Of a stretch of 64,000 bases of DNA, positions 1 to 9,145 are shown one piece after another. Position 1 is the first letter of the stretch. Every line of letters begins with the position of its first letter. The position numbers and the translations under genes were made by a program. The notes beneath the pieces were generated by a model, which had not been told where the DNA came from, ran no database searches, and saw only the letters and a program-made list of their open reading frames with translations. This stretch comes from JAJUFS01 sp036381175 (GTDB lineage Bacteria; Pseudomonadota; Gammaproteobacteria; Natronospirales; JAJUFS01): the NCBI GenBank assembly GCA_036381175.1, contig DASVDI010000018.1, positions 77,314 through 141,313 of the forward strand, written 5' to 3'.

Positions 1-156
1 GAATTCCAGCACCAGCACCCAGCCGGCGAGATACGGATCCACGAGGAAAAACAGGATCGGGTTGACGACCAGGAAGCCGACGATCGTCAGCTTGTACCAC
101 TCTGGTGAGTTGCCGAGAAAGTTCGACAGGAAAGCGTGGCTCATCGTGTTGGTCAT
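1..156 (-). CDS. nhaB: Na+/H+ antiporter NhaB, N-terminal fragment
   Basis: This is the first 52 residues of a membrane antiporter that exchanges sodium for protons across the inner membrane; the rest lies beyond the window edge. The translated start contains LSNFLGNSPEWYKL followed by a hydrophobic FLVVNPILFFLVDPYLAGW segment, which matches the N-terminus of E. coli NhaB (NFLGQSPDWYK, IVNPLIF, AGWLL) very closely. ATG at 156 is preceded by GGAAGAAGG, very close to it; a second ATG at 144 has better spacing and may be the true start. The gene is transcribed away from dnaQ's end, with about 200 bases of unassigned sequence (157-353) between them. Confidence 0.85.
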   Translation of the reverse strand, partial: MTNTMSHAFLSNFLGNSPEWYKLTIVGFLVVNPILFFLVDPYLAGWVLVLEF

Positions 157-353
157 TGCCTTCTTCCGTTGATTGTCATTCGGTGTCGGCGCCGCTGTGA
201 GAACGGAAAGCGGCGACGCAAGGAGAGGGGATTTTACCGGCGGTGATACCGCGAGGTCACGAAAAGTCGGTCGGGAACGGTTCGGAAATTCTTTCTGGAT
301 TACCGGGGAACAATGAGACACGCGGCGAGTGCGAGGGTTCCCGTGGAAACCGG

Positions 354-1088
354 CTACTCGTCGTTCACGGCGCGTGCGTCGGATTCCGACGGACGCCACA
401 GGCTGCGCGCGCCTGCCTTTTCAATCACGTCGAGCAATGCTTCATGCGCCGCGCGTTCGGCATCGGAAGCGGCGATCACGGCCAGCGTAATGCCCGCCCG
501 GTCGATGCGTGCCGGCGCATGGCTTGCGCCACGTCCCTTGTTGCGCTCGCCGCCCAATGACAAGGCGGTCTGCCCGCCCGTCATGGCGAGATAGACTTCC
601 GCGAGCAATTGCGCGTCGAGCAAGGCGCCGTGGTATTCGCGGCTGGAATTGTCGATCTCATAGCGCTTGCACAGGGCATCGAGACTGGCGCGCTGGCCGG
701 GGTGCATCCTGCGCGCCATCTGCAGGGTGTCGAGCACTTTGCACAGCGTTTCGATGCGCTCGCCGCGCTGCAAGTGGCGTTCGAGTTCGTGGTTCAGGAA
801 CCCGACATCGAAAGGCGCATTGTGGATGACCAGTTCCGCGTCCTTCACGTAATCGAGGAATTCCTCGATCACCTCGGCAATGCGGGGCTTGTCGGCGAGG
901 AATTCGTTGGTGATGCCGTGCACGTCAATCGCGCCAGGATCGATGTTGCGTTCCGGATTGATGTACCAGCGCTTGTCGTTGCCGGTCTGCCGCCGGCTGA
1001 CGAGCTCCACACAGCCGATTTCGATGATGCGGTGGCCGTCTTTCGGATCAAGGCCGGTGGTTTCGGTATCGAGAACGATTTGTCGCAT
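354..1088 (-). CDS. dnaQ: DNA polymerase III epsilon subunit (3'-5' proofreading exonuclease)
   Basis: DnaQ proofreads replication as part of the Pol III core, with DnaE and HolE. The 244-residue product carries the complete DEDDh exonuclease set: D7 and E9 in VLDTETTG, D94 in HNAPFDVGF, and H153 with D158 in HGALLDAQL. The length matches the family (E. coli 243). The reading frame is open upstream, but MRQIVLDTETTG aligns with the E. coli start, so ATG at 1088 is chosen. It lies downstream of rnhA in the same direction with a 19-base gap. In E. coli rnhA and dnaQ are adjacent but divergent, so the co-directional arrangement differs slightly. Confidence 0.97.
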   Translation of the reverse strand: MRQIVLDTETTGLDPKDGHRIIEIGCVELVSRRQTGNDKRWYINPERNIDPGAIDVHGITNEFLADKPRIAEVIEEFLDYVKDAELVIHNAPFDVGFLNHELERHLQRGERIETLCKVLDTLQMARRMHPGQRASLDALCKRYEIDNSSREYHGALLDAQLLAEVYLAMTGGQTALSLGGERNKGRGASHAPARIDRAGITLAVIAASDAERAAHEALLDVIEKAGARSLWRPSESDARAVNDE

Positions 1089-1107
1089 GTCGGATTCCGG
1101 TCTTCTG

Positions 1108-1551
1108 TCAGGCGTGGCCGAGCAGTTCATCAATGGCGAGATTGGCGAGCGCGTCGGCACGCTCGTTGCCGGGATGGCCGCTGTGTCCCTTCACCCAGTG
1201 CCAGCGAATCTCGTGCCGTTTTGCGGCCGCATCGAGACGCCGCCAGAGATCGTCGTTCTTCACCGGCTTGCGCGCGGAAGTTTTCCAGCCGTTGCGCTGC
1301 CAGTTGGCGAGCCACTCGGTGATGCCGCGGCGAAGATACTCGGAGTCCGTGTAGAACTCCACCTGGCAGGTGCGCTTCAGCGCTTCGAGCGCTGCGATCG
1401 CGGCCATGAGTTCCATGCGGTTGTTGGTGGTCAGCGCCTCGGCGCCTTTGAGCGATTTTTCGGCGCCATCGCTTGCAAGGATCGCTCCCCAGCCGCCCGG
1501 CCCCGGATTTCCGCGGCAGGCGCCGTCGGAATGAATAATTACCGGTTTCAC
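1108..1551 (-). CDS. rnhA: Ribonuclease HI
   Basis: RNase HI cleaves the RNA strand of RNA-DNA hybrids. The 147-residue product has all catalytic residues one position earlier than in E. coli: D9 (HSDGACRGNPGPGGWG), E47 (NNRMELMA), D69 (YTDSEY), H123 (KGHSGHPGNERADALA) and D133. No ATG fits the N-terminus. A GTG at 1551 is preceded by GGGAGAACGC, giving an SD-like GGAG five bases upstream, so translation starts MKPVIIHSDG. It follows the methyltransferase gene by 17 bases and precedes dnaQ, consistent with one transcription unit. Confidence 0.97.
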   Translation of the reverse strand: MKPVIIHSDGACRGNPGPGGWGAILASDGAEKSLKGAEALTTNNRMELMAAIAALEALKRTCQVEFYTDSEYLRRGITEWLANWQRNGWKTSARKPVKNDDLWRRLDAAAKRHEIRWHWVKGHSGHPGNERADALANLAIDELLGHA

Positions 1552-1568
1552 GCGTTCTCCCGTTCTTT

Positions 1569-2318
1569 TTAATCGTTCTTCTTTATCAAATTCGCCGCAC
1601 CGCGTCCTGCCGGCGTGGCGATGCCCGCGACCAGTCGCCGCCGGCGTTCCCACGCGGGGCGCACCGGCGTCATCGCGTACACGTGCTTGCGCGCCAAAAT
1701 CGCGTAGGCGTTGCCGGGCAGCGGCAGCCAGCGCGGCCGTTCCAGCAATTCCAGGCGATCCAGCGTGGCGGCGTGACTGATTGGCGGGCGGCGGAACAGC
1801 CGCTCCGCCGCCAGCACCTGGAAGCCCAGCAGGTTCAACCAGTCGAGCAGGCGGCGCAGCGCCAGTGGTCGCCCGGATTCCGGGAAGTGGCGCGCGCGAA
1901 ACACGCGCCTCGCCGACCACGCGCTCACCGGATTGAAGCCAAGAATCAGTACGTGTCCCTCGCCTACCAGCACGCGCTCGACTTCGCGCAACAGGCGCTG
2001 TGGCGAGGCGACGAATTCCAGCGTGTGCGGAAGCAGGATCGCGTCGACGGAATCGGAGGCGAGCGCGAGATTGTCGAACGGAGAGATGACGTCGCCATCG
2101 GCCTGCATGCGCAGGCACCGGCGAATGGCGCAGGCATCGAGAAATGGCTCGCATGGCCACCAGCCGCCGACTGAAATCGCGATGAACCCGAAAACCCGCT
2201 CCAGCAGGCGCGCCGCAACCTCGCCCTCCGCCGCGAGCAGCGCCGCACCCAGCGGCGAGGCGAACCAGTCGTCAGGCGGCGGCAATTCGACGTGTGAATT
2301 TCTTGCAGGCATGAGCAT
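1569..2318 (-). CDS. SAM-dependent methyltransferase, YafS-like
   Basis: A 249-residue class I methyltransferase-like protein of unknown substrate. The recognisable part is the Methyltransf_11-type core: a degenerate acidic loop near ALASDSVDAILLPHTLEF, then LREVERVLVGEGHVLILGFNP, the usual motif after the SAM-binding strands. It sits between gloB and rnhA exactly as yafS does in E. coli, which is the main reason for the family call. A basic C-terminal tail (WERRRRL...LIKKND) follows the domain. It is divergent from gloB across a 50-base shared promoter gap. ATG codons at 2318 and 2312 are both possible; no clear ribosome-binding site separates them. Confidence 0.8.
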   Translation of the reverse strand: MLMPARNSHVELPPPDDWFASPLGAALLAAEGEVAARLLERVFGFIAISVGGWWPCEPFLDACAIRRCLRMQADGDVISPFDNLALASDSVDAILLPHTLEFVASPQRLLREVERVLVGEGHVLILGFNPVSAWSARRVFRARHFPESGRPLALRRLLDWLNLLGFQVLAAERLFRRPPISHAATLDRLELLERPRWLPLPGNAYAILARKHVYAMTPVRPAWERRRRLVAGIATPAGRGAANLIKKND

Positions 2319-2368
2319 GACTTTACCACGCGCAAACGACGGGGCAGCGAGACTGCTACCATTGCCAC

Positions 2369-3154
2369 ATGCTCGAAGTCACTGCTGTTTCCGCGCTGCG
2401 CGACAATTACATCTGGCTGATTCACGGCCGGAAGGATTCCGCGCGCAGAAGCGGGGCCGTGATCATTGTCGATCCGGGCGAAACCGCGCCTGTCGAGACG
2501 GCGATGGCCGCGCAAAACCTCACGCCCGCCGCGATTTTCATCACGCATCATCATCCCGATCACACCGGCGGCGCGGCGGCGCTCGCTGAACGTTTTTCGA
2601 TCCCGGTGTTCGGGCCCTCGCGTGAAGCGCAAGGTGTGGTGACAACGCCGCTGCGCGACGGCGATCTCGCGTCACTGCCGGAACTCGGCCTGGAGTTCCA
2701 GGCGCTGGATATTCCCGGGCACACGCTTGGGCATATCGCGCTTTACGGTCACGGCGCGGTTTTCTGTGGCGACACCTTGTTCAGCGCCGGCTGCGGACGG
2801 CTTTTCGAAGGCACGCCCGAGCAGATGCTCGCCTCGCTGGAACGCCTCGCCGCCCTGCCCGGCGACACGCAAATTTACTGCGGCCACGAATACACCGCCG
2901 CCAATCTCGCCTTCGCGGCGACGGTCGAACCGGACAATTCGGCCACTGCGAGTTACCGGGAGGAAGTCGCAGCATTGCGCGACCGCAACATGCCAAGCCT
3001 GCCGTGCCGGATGGACCGGGAACGCACCGTGAATCCGTTTCTCCGAACGTCCGAAAATGCGATCCGCTTGGCTGTTGAAGAGTGGTCGGGGAAACACCTG
3101 AATGATAAGGTTCGCGTGTTTTCGGCCTTGCGCCGCTGGAAAGACCAATTCTAA
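2369..3154 (+). CDS. gloB: Hydroxyacylglutathione hydrolase (glyoxalase II)
   Basis: GloB hydrolyses S-D-lactoylglutathione to D-lactate and glutathione, completing methylglyoxal detoxification in the cytosol. The 261-residue protein shows the metallo-beta-lactamase metal motif THHHPDHTGG (H60, H61, H62, D64, H65), the second-shell GHTLGHIALY, FCGDTLFSAGCGRLFEG and CGHEYTAANLAFA, and the C-terminal substrate region with NPFLR. Length and motif order match the family. It is transcribed divergently from the YafS-like gene and is followed 76 bases later by mltD in the same direction, the same neighbour as in E. coli (gloB/mltD). Confidence 0.97.
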   Translation: MLEVTAVSALRDNYIWLIHGRKDSARRSGAVIIVDPGETAPVETAMAAQNLTPAAIFITHHHPDHTGGAAALAERFSIPVFGPSREAQGVVTTPLRDGDLASLPELGLEFQALDIPGHTLGHIALYGHGAVFCGDTLFSAGCGRLFEGTPEQMLASLERLAALPGDTQIYCGHEYTAANLAFAATVEPDNSATASYREEVAALRDRNMPSLPCRMDRERTVNPFLRTSENAIRLAVEEWSGKHLNDKVRVFSALRRWKDQF

Positions 3155-3230
3155 AGAGACTCCGTTTTCGCCAGCATGACGCGTCGCGGAATCTCCAGGT
3201 ACACCGACTTTTAACGGGCGGGACAACTCC

Positions 3231-4823
3231 ATGTCGATTCGTACGCTTTTCGCCGTCGTTGGCGTTCTCGCGCTGGGTGGCTGCGCGACCAATACATCGG
3301 AACCAGTCATCGACACCGCGGAAGTCGTGGTGCCGGCCGCGGCCGAAACCGCGGAAGCCGAAGCGCTTGTGTGCGCCATCGACGAAATGATCGACGCCGA
3401 CGAGTTGCCTGTCGGTCCCGGCAATCTCTGGTTTCGCATCCGTGACGGTTTCGTGCTCGACAGCATCGAGAACCCGGAGATCAACGCGCAACTGGAATGG
3501 TACGCGGCGCATCAGGAGTACCTCGATCGCGTTGCGACACGCGCGACGCCCTACATGCACTTCATCGTCGAGGCGATTGAAGAGCGTGGCGTGCCGATGG
3601 AAATTGCGTTGCTGCCGATTGTCGAGAGCGCATTCGATCCCTTCGCTTATTCGCACGGTCGCGCCGCAGGCCTGTGGCAGTTCATTCCAGGCACGGGGCG
3701 GCGTTTCGATCTGAAGCAGAACTGGTGGTATGACGGGCGCCGTGATGTTGCACAAGCAACGCGCGCCGCACTCGAATACCTCGAATACCTGCACGGCATG
3801 TTCGATAACTGGCTGCTTGCGCTCGCTGCCTACAATTCCGGCGAAGGCAACGTCAGCCGCGCGATCCGCTACAACGAAGCGCGCGGTCTCCCGACGGATT
3901 TCTGGCACCTGCGCCTGCCGCGCGAAACACGCGCCTACGTGCCGAAACTGCTGGCATTGAAACTGCTGCTGGAAGAACCGGAAAAATACGGCGTGAACTG
4001 GAAGCCGATTCCGGACGAGGCGTACCTAGCCAGCGTCGATGTCGGCCGGCAGATCGATCTCGCGCTCGCAGCAAGCCTCGCCGGCATTGATGTCGAACAG
4101 GTCTATCTGCTCAACCCCGGTTTCAACCGCTGGGCCACCGATCCGAACGGCCCGCACAATTTGCTGCTGCCGATCGAAACCGTCGAGACATTCAAAACCG
4201 CGCTCGCGGAACTTGGACCGCGCGACACGGTGAGCTGGGAGCGCCACCGGATTCGCTCTGGCGAAAGCCTGCTCAGCATCGCGAACCAGTACGAGACGAC
4301 CGTTGATCTCATCAAGGAGATCAACGGCATTCGCGGCAACCTGATCCGTGCCGGGGATACGCTGACCGTGCCGGTCGCGATGAAATCCCTGTCGCGTTAC
4401 GCGCTCAGCGCGGAGAATCGCCTTGAAGCGAAACAGGACCGCGATCGCGACGGCCGCCGCGTGGATCATCGCGTGGCATCGGGCGAATCGTTCTGGAGCA
4501 TCTCGCGCGAATACAACGTCGGCATTCGTGAACTTGCGGCGTGGAACGGCATGGCGCCAACTGATCCCCTGCGCGCCGGGCAAACGCTGGCCGTATGGAC
4601 GGAAAAACCGGCTGTGCTGGTTGCGACCAGTCTCGGTCCGTCCGAACGCCTGCGCACCATCACCTACACCGTTCGGCGCGGCGACTCGCTCGCGCGCATC
4701 GCGAATCGTTTCGAAGTGCGCATCAACGACATTGCACGCTGGAACGATCTTTCAACCGAGGATTACCTGCAGCCCGGGCAGCGTCTGACGCTGCGCGTCG
4801 ATATCACCAAGCAATCGACGTAA
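3231..4823 (+). CDS. mltD: Membrane-bound lytic murein transglycosylase D
   Basis: An outer-membrane lipoprotein that cleaves peptidoglycan glycan strands to 1,6-anhydromuropeptides. The 530-residue protein starts with a lipoprotein signal ending LGGC, so C18 is the likely lipidated residue. The SLT family 1 domain spans roughly 115-260, with catalytic E132 in PIVESAFDPFAYSHG, then GLWQFIPGTG and LALAAYNSGEGNV. Three LysM peptidoglycan-binding repeats follow at about 335-380, 415-460 and 480-525, each with the GESLLSIA, GESFWSIS or GDSLARIA signature. GGGACAACTCC precedes the ATG. fabI follows after 33 bases. Confidence 0.96.
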   Translation: MSIRTLFAVVGVLALGGCATNTSEPVIDTAEVVVPAAAETAEAEALVCAIDEMIDADELPVGPGNLWFRIRDGFVLDSIENPEINAQLEWYAAHQEYLDRVATRATPYMHFIVEAIEERGVPMEIALLPIVESAFDPFAYSHGRAAGLWQFIPGTGRRFDLKQNWWYDGRRDVAQATRAALEYLEYLHGMFDNWLLALAAYNSGEGNVSRAIRYNEARGLPTDFWHLRLPRETRAYVPKLLALKLLLEEPEKYGVNWKPIPDEAYLASVDVGRQIDLALAASLAGIDVEQVYLLNPGFNRWATDPNGPHNLLLPIETVETFKTALAELGPRDTVSWERHRIRSGESLLSIANQYETTVDLIKEINGIRGNLIRAGDTLTVPVAMKSLSRYALSAENRLEAKQDRDRDGRRVDHRVASGESFWSISREYNVGIRELAAWNGMAPTDPLRAGQTLAVWTEKPAVLVATSLGPSERLRTITYTVRRGDSLARIANRFEVRINDIARWNDLSTEDYLQPGQRLTLRVDITKQST

Positions 4824-4856
4824 AATTCGAGAACAAACAGAACAAGGAACGAAGCC

Positions 4857-5639
4857 ATGGGTTTTCTGAAAGGCAAGCGCGCACTCATTACGGGACTCGC
4901 GAGCAATCGCTCCATCGCCTGGGGCATCGCGCAGGCGATGAAACGCGAAGGCGCCGAACTCGCGCTGACTTACGTCGGCGACAAGCTCAAGGGCCGCGTC
5001 GAGGAATTCGCCAAGGAACTCGGCAGCGATATCGTGCTGTCGCTGGATGTCGGCAGCGACGAGGAAATCAATACATTGCCGGAGCGCCTGGGCAAGCACT
5101 GGGATTCGCTCGACATCGTGGTGCATTCCATCGGCTTCGCACCGCGCGACCAGCTTGAAGGCCGCTACATTGATGCGGTGAATCGCGAAGGTTTCACGAT
5201 CGCGCATGACATCAGCTCATACAGTTTTGCCGCGCTCGCAAAAGCGACATGGCCGATGATGAAAGGTCACGGCGCGTATCTCACCTTGAGTTATCTTGGC
5301 GCCGTGCAGGCCGTGCCGAATTACAACGTGATGGGTCTTGCGAAAGCGAGCCTTGAAGCGAACGTGCGTTTCCTCGCGCAGGATCTCGGTCCGGAAGGCA
5401 TTCGCGTCAATGCGATTTCAGCCGGTCCGATCAAGACGCTGGCTGCCGCCGGCATCAGCGGTTTTCGAAAAATGCTCGATCATGTCGCGAAGGTCGCACC
5501 GATGCGTCGCAACGTGACGACGGATGATGTCGGCAATGCAGCCGCCTTCCTTTGCTCCGATCTCGCCAACGGCATTACCGGCGAAATCATTTATGTCGAC
5601 AACGGTTATCACAACATAGGGATGTCACTGGACGACTGA
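4857..5639 (+). CDS. fabI: Enoyl-[acyl-carrier-protein] reductase (NADH)
   Basis: FabI performs the last reduction in each cycle of type II fatty-acid synthesis and is the triclosan/isoniazid-class target. The 260-residue sequence has catalytic Y146, Y156 and K163 at exactly the E. coli numbering, within LSYLGA and PNYNVMGLAKASLEANV. The atypical nucleotide loop GLASNRSIAWGIA and the RVNAISAGPIKTLAA substrate loop are intact. AACAAGGAACGAAGCC precedes the ATG. The gene ends 14 bases before a strong bidirectional terminator that also serves the convergent symporter gene. Confidence 0.98.
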   Translation: MGFLKGKRALITGLASNRSIAWGIAQAMKREGAELALTYVGDKLKGRVEEFAKELGSDIVLSLDVGSDEEINTLPERLGKHWDSLDIVVHSIGFAPRDQLEGRYIDAVNREGFTIAHDISSYSFAALAKATWPMMKGHGAYLTLSYLGAVQAVPNYNVMGLAKASLEANVRFLAQDLGPEGIRVNAISAGPIKTLAAAGISGFRKMLDHVAKVAPMRRNVTTDDVGNAAAFLCSDLANGITGEIIYVDNGYHNIGMSLDD

Positions 5640-5653
5640 TCAGTCGAACGGAA

Positions 5654-5691
5654 AAAGCAAAAAGCCGGGATGTTCCCCGGCTTTTTGCTTT
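5654..5691. terminator. Bidirectional rho-independent terminator
   Basis: A perfect 16-bp stem, AAAGCAAAAAGCCGGG pairing with CCCGGCTTTTTGCTTT around a six-base loop. A-rich and T-rich flanks lie on both strands. It sits between the convergent fabI (plus) and symporter (minus) genes, so it can end both transcripts. Confidence 0.9.
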
Positions 5692-5720
5692 CTGGTCTTC
5701 GGACTGGCCGATTCCCGCTG

Positions 5721-7022
5721 CTACTTGTACTCCAACCTGTCCTTCGCATCACCTGCCAGCAGGCCTTCCTCGCCCTGCAGCCGCGCGACGATGACTGCTG
5801 TTGCGCCATCACCGAGCACGTTCACGCTAGTGCGCAACATGTCCAGCACGCGGTCAAACACGAACAGCACGCCCATCGCTTCCAGCGGCAAGCCGACGGC
5901 TGTGAGAATCATGCCGATGGCCACCAGCGACGCCGATGGCACGCCGGCAACGCCAATCGACGTAATGAGGGCCGTCAGCACAATGACGAACTGGGTCGTG
6001 AAGGTGAGATTGAGTCCGTAGGCCTGCGCGAGAAACATCACGGCGACACATTCGTACAGCGCTGTCCCGTTCATGTTGACGGTCGCGCCCAGCGGCAGGA
6101 CGAAACTCGATGTCCGGTTGGAAACGCCCGCATTCTTTTCCACGCAGTCCATGGTGATGGGCAAGGTGCCGGAGGAAGACGCGGTCGAGAATGCCGTCAA
6201 CAGCGCCGGCGAAATCGCGCGGTACAGTTTCCAGGGATTGACGCGCGCGAACAGCCAGATCAGCAGCGGCATCGTGATCAGCGCATGCGTGAAAAGCGCG
6301 GCCACCACTGTGAGTGCGAAAACGCCGAGCGGGCGAACCGCGTCGAAACCCGTTTCCGCCACGACGGCCGCTACCAGTCCGAACACTCCGATGGGCGCAA
6401 AGCGCATGACGAACTCGGTGATCTTCATCATCACCTGGAATACCGAGTTCCAGAAGTTGTACAACGGTTGCGCGTGCTCGTCGCCGACGCGCGTGATGAA
6501 GAATCCGAACAGGATGGCGAAGAAGATCAGCGCCAGCATGTCCCCGTTGTTCGACGCCGTTGCAACGATGTTCTCCGGCACCATGCGAACGAACATGTCA
6601 ACTAGTTCGCCCAGCCCTCCGCTGGTCGCAAGGTCCTGCTTCACTTCCTGCTTGCCGACTTCCAGGGCGAGCTGGTCACGCACCGGCTTACCGTTTTCAA
6701 CGCCAGGCTCGACCACATTGACGTACGCAAGTCCGACCAGGACCGCGAGCAGGCCCGTGAACATGTAAAGACCGATCGTCTTCCCACCCAGCTTGCCGAG
6801 ATCCTCGCCACGTCCGATGCCTGCAATGCCGACAAGAATGGACGAGAAGATCAGCGGCACGATGATCATCTTCAAAGCGTTGAGGAATATCTCGCCGAGG
6901 AAGCTGTAGAGCGCGTGGAACGTGAAACTACCGATACCGCCATCAGTGCCGGACCACCATCCGGCAAGCGCGGCGAGAACGATGGCGATCAGTATCTGCC
7001 AGTGCAGCGCGAGTTTTTTCAT
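5721..7022 (-). CDS. Dicarboxylate/amino acid:cation symporter (DAACS family)
   Basis: An inner-membrane sodium- or proton-coupled carrier for glutamate, aspartate or C4-dicarboxylates (GltP/DctA-like). The 433-residue protein has about eight hydrophobic segments. It carries the family's serine-rich re-entrant hairpin AFSTASSSGTLPITM and the downstream NMNGTALYECVAVMFLAQ motif, whose NMDGT-type sequence binds substrate and Na+. A loop at about 115-150 is unusually rich in E, K and V (VEPGVENGKPVRDQLALEV). Which substrate it prefers cannot be read from the sequence. It is convergent with fabI and follows ppiD by 28 bases. Confidence 0.92.
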   Translation of the reverse strand: MKKLALHWQILIAIVLAALAGWWSGTDGGIGSFTFHALYSFLGEIFLNALKMIIVPLIFSSILVGIAGIGRGEDLGKLGGKTIGLYMFTGLLAVLVGLAYVNVVEPGVENGKPVRDQLALEVGKQEVKQDLATSGGLGELVDMFVRMVPENIVATASNNGDMLALIFFAILFGFFITRVGDEHAQPLYNFWNSVFQVMMKITEFVMRFAPIGVFGLVAAVVAETGFDAVRPLGVFALTVVAALFTHALITMPLLIWLFARVNPWKLYRAISPALLTAFSTASSSGTLPITMDCVEKNAGVSNRTSSFVLPLGATVNMNGTALYECVAVMFLAQAYGLNLTFTTQFVIVLTALITSIGVAGVPSASLVAIGMILTAVGLPLEAMGVLFVFDRVLDMLRTSVNVLGDGATAVIVARLQGEEGLLAGDAKDRLEYK

Positions 7023-7050
7023 CTCCGCCTCCCCCGGTCAAGCCGGGTAT

Positions 7051-8952
7051 TTATTCTTGTGTCGGTTCGCGCGACTGCCCGCGAACGGTGACGTCGGCAC
7101 TTTCGCGCATTTCGGCGAGATAGGCGGCCGTTGCGACAGAAGCCTCGCGCTGTCCCAACGTGCGTTGCCGCGTTTCCTGTTCAGAGGCCGTAAGGCCCGC
7201 AAAATTTCCCGGCAGCACTTCGCTCAGTTGGAACACGACGAAGTCGTTGTTTTCCACCGGTGTCATGGCAAGCGTCGGGCCATCAACCGGATATTCGGCA
7301 CTGAACAGCGCTTCGGCGTAAGCCGCGCTGATATCCGGCGTCTGCCGGTACGTGACGCTCTCGTCGCGGAACGTGAATTCTTCCGTCGCCGCGATGTCGG
7401 CGAGCGATTCGCCCGCTCGTGCACGTTCGAGAATTTCATTCGCTTTCGCGCGCGCCATTTCCGTTGCGCGCTCCGCACGCAACTGCTGGCGAACCTGGTC
7501 TTCCACGGCAGCGAGCGGCTTCGGTTCGGCCGGCTGGTGATCCGTCACGCGCACCACTACCACGTGCTCGTCGCTCAGCTGGATCGGATCGGAGTTGAGT
7601 CCGTCCTTGAGCACCGAGTCGCTGAACAATGCTTCGCGCACTTCCGCGTTCTGTGCAAGTCCCGGCCCCGCGTTGCGCTTCACATCCGTGATCTCCTGGA
7701 TTTCCAGATCCAGTTCCTCGGCGGCCGTGCCGAGACTGCCATCATCACGGAACGCGGCGTCGGCAAGCTGGCGGACAGCTTCTTCAAACCGCTCCTGTGC
7801 CTGCTCAGCCTGGTAATCGGCAGCAAGTTCGTCGCGGATTTCTTCGAATGCCGGCAACTCCGGCGCCTTGATGTCGTCCAGGCGAATGATGTGAAAACCG
7901 AAGTCCGTCTGCACCGGACCGCTGATTTCGCCTTCCTGCATCGAGAACAGCGCTTCTTCGAATGCGCCCTCCAGCTGACCCCGCTGGATCAGTCCCAGGC
8001 TGCCGCCTTCTTCGGCGGAAACGGTATCGTCGGAAACTTCTGCTGCGACCGCCGCGAAATCTTCGCCCGACTGGATGCGTTCAAGAACCGCTTCGGCTTT
8101 GGCTCTCGCGGCTTCATCGTCGCCCGCAATGAGAATATGACTCGCCGCACGCTGCTCCTGCGATGCGTAACGGTCAGCGCGGCTCGAATACAATTCGCGC
8201 AGCGTTTCGTCCGACACCTCGATCTGCCCGGCGAACCGGTCCTTCGTCAACTCGACATACGCAGCATCAACGGTTTCCTCCGTCAGGAACCGCATCTTGT
8301 TGCTTTCGTAATAGTCAGCAACATCGTCATTGGTGATCTCGACGGCATCGGTGAACGATTCGTCGGGCACGATGACTGCGCTATGGCGGCGGCCCTGTTC
8401 TTCGATCGCCATGACAATGGCGGCTTCGCGTGGCGTTGCGAACTCGCTCGCGACAACGCCCTGCTGCAACTGTTCCAGCGCAAGATCACGGCGCAACAGC
8501 GCTTCGAATGTCGTTGGCGAACGACCGGCCGCGCTCAGCGTCTGGCGATAAAGCTCCGGTGAGAACTTGCCGTTTTCCTGGAAGGCGGGAACGCTCAGAA
8601 TCCGCTCGCGCAGTTGTTCATCGCTCGCGCGGTAACCGGCGTCGCGCATTTTCTGGCGCAACAACTCTTCCATGATCAACTGGTTCAGTTGCTCGCTGCG
8701 CAGTGCCTGCTCGTTGATGAGATCAGCGGGAAGTTGATCGCCGAATGCCTGCAAGAGCTGGCGATAGCGTTGCTGGTAGGCCTGCTCAAGAGCAAAGTCC
8801 GAAATCTCCTCGCCGTTCACGGTCGCGGCGGAAGTGCTCGCGTTGGTATCGAAATACTGGCTGATACCCCAGAACGCAAAAGGTACGCAAAGGAACAGAA
8901 CAATGATCCACGCTCCCACGCCCTTGATGTTTTCTCTAATACTTTGCAGCAT
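7051..8952 (-). CDS. ppiD: Periplasmic folding chaperone PpiD
   Basis: PpiD is an inner-membrane-anchored periplasmic chaperone near the Sec translocon. The 633-residue protein begins MLQSIRENIKGVGAW, then one transmembrane helix (about 13-32), as in E. coli PpiD. A SurA_N-like region follows (about 40-210), then a parvulin domain at about 265-355 (ASHILIAGDDEAARAKA ... GGSLGLIQRGQL ... GFHIIRLDD), and a second degenerate parvulin-like segment in the C-terminal third. Its position downstream of hupB and the tRNA pair is the standard gammaproteobacterial order, but a terminator lies between them. Confidence 0.95.
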   Translation of the reverse strand: MLQSIRENIKGVGAWIIVLFLCVPFAFWGISQYFDTNASTSAATVNGEEISDFALEQAYQQRYRQLLQAFGDQLPADLINEQALRSEQLNQLIMEELLRQKMRDAGYRASDEQLRERILSVPAFQENGKFSPELYRQTLSAAGRSPTTFEALLRRDLALEQLQQGVVASEFATPREAAIVMAIEEQGRRHSAVIVPDESFTDAVEITNDDVADYYESNKMRFLTEETVDAAYVELTKDRFAGQIEVSDETLRELYSSRADRYASQEQRAASHILIAGDDEAARAKAEAVLERIQSGEDFAAVAAEVSDDTVSAEEGGSLGLIQRGQLEGAFEEALFSMQEGEISGPVQTDFGFHIIRLDDIKAPELPAFEEIRDELAADYQAEQAQERFEEAVRQLADAAFRDDGSLGTAAEELDLEIQEITDVKRNAGPGLAQNAEVREALFSDSVLKDGLNSDPIQLSDEHVVVVRVTDHQPAEPKPLAAVEDQVRQQLRAERATEMARAKANEILERARAGESLADIAATEEFTFRDESVTYRQTPDISAAYAEALFSAEYPVDGPTLAMTPVENNDFVVFQLSEVLPGNFAGLTASEQETRQRTLGQREASVATAAYLAEMRESADVTVRGQSREPTQE

Positions 8953-9011
8953 CGTTCGAAGTCCTGCTGATGTCGGCTTGTTTTGAAAGGGTCGGGTTTA
9001 CCGGCCCGGAA

Positions 9012-9044
9012 AAACAAAAGGGCGCTCTTTCCGGAGCGCCCTTT
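9012..9044 (-). terminator. Rho-independent terminator of the hupB/tRNA-Val/tRNA-Asp unit
   Basis: An 11-bp perfect stem, AAAGGGCGCTC with GAGCGCCCTTT around a six-base loop. On the minus strand it is followed by TTTGTTTTTCC, a good U-tract. It lies just downstream of tRNA-Asp and upstream of ppiD, so it should separate the tRNA unit from ppiD. Confidence 0.85.
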
Positions 9045-9061
9045 CGCGGTAAACAAACAAG

Positions 9062-9138
9062 TGGCGGAGTGGACGGGACTCGAACCCGCGACCCCCGGCG
9101 TGACAGGCCGGTATTCTAACCAGCTGAACTACCACTCC
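9062..9138 (-). tRNA. tRNA-Asp (anticodon GTC)
   Basis: A 77-base cloverleaf with encoded CCA. The acceptor GGAGTGG pairs with CCACTCC, the anticodon loop is CTGTCAC (GTC), and the T-arm contains GGTTCGAGTCC. It is nearly identical in layout to E. coli tRNA-Asp. It lies seven bases downstream of tRNA-Val. Confidence 0.98.
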
Positions 9139-9145
9139 GCGTCGT

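Noticed and set aside
1..6. The window begins exactly with an EcoRI site (GAATTC)
   Set aside because: It lies inside the NhaB reading frame and encodes normal residues; probably coincidence rather than a cloning junction.
157..353. Gap between nhaB and dnaQ examined for an RNA gene or small protein
   Set aside because: Only short frames without SD signals and no stable hairpin with a U-tract were seen.
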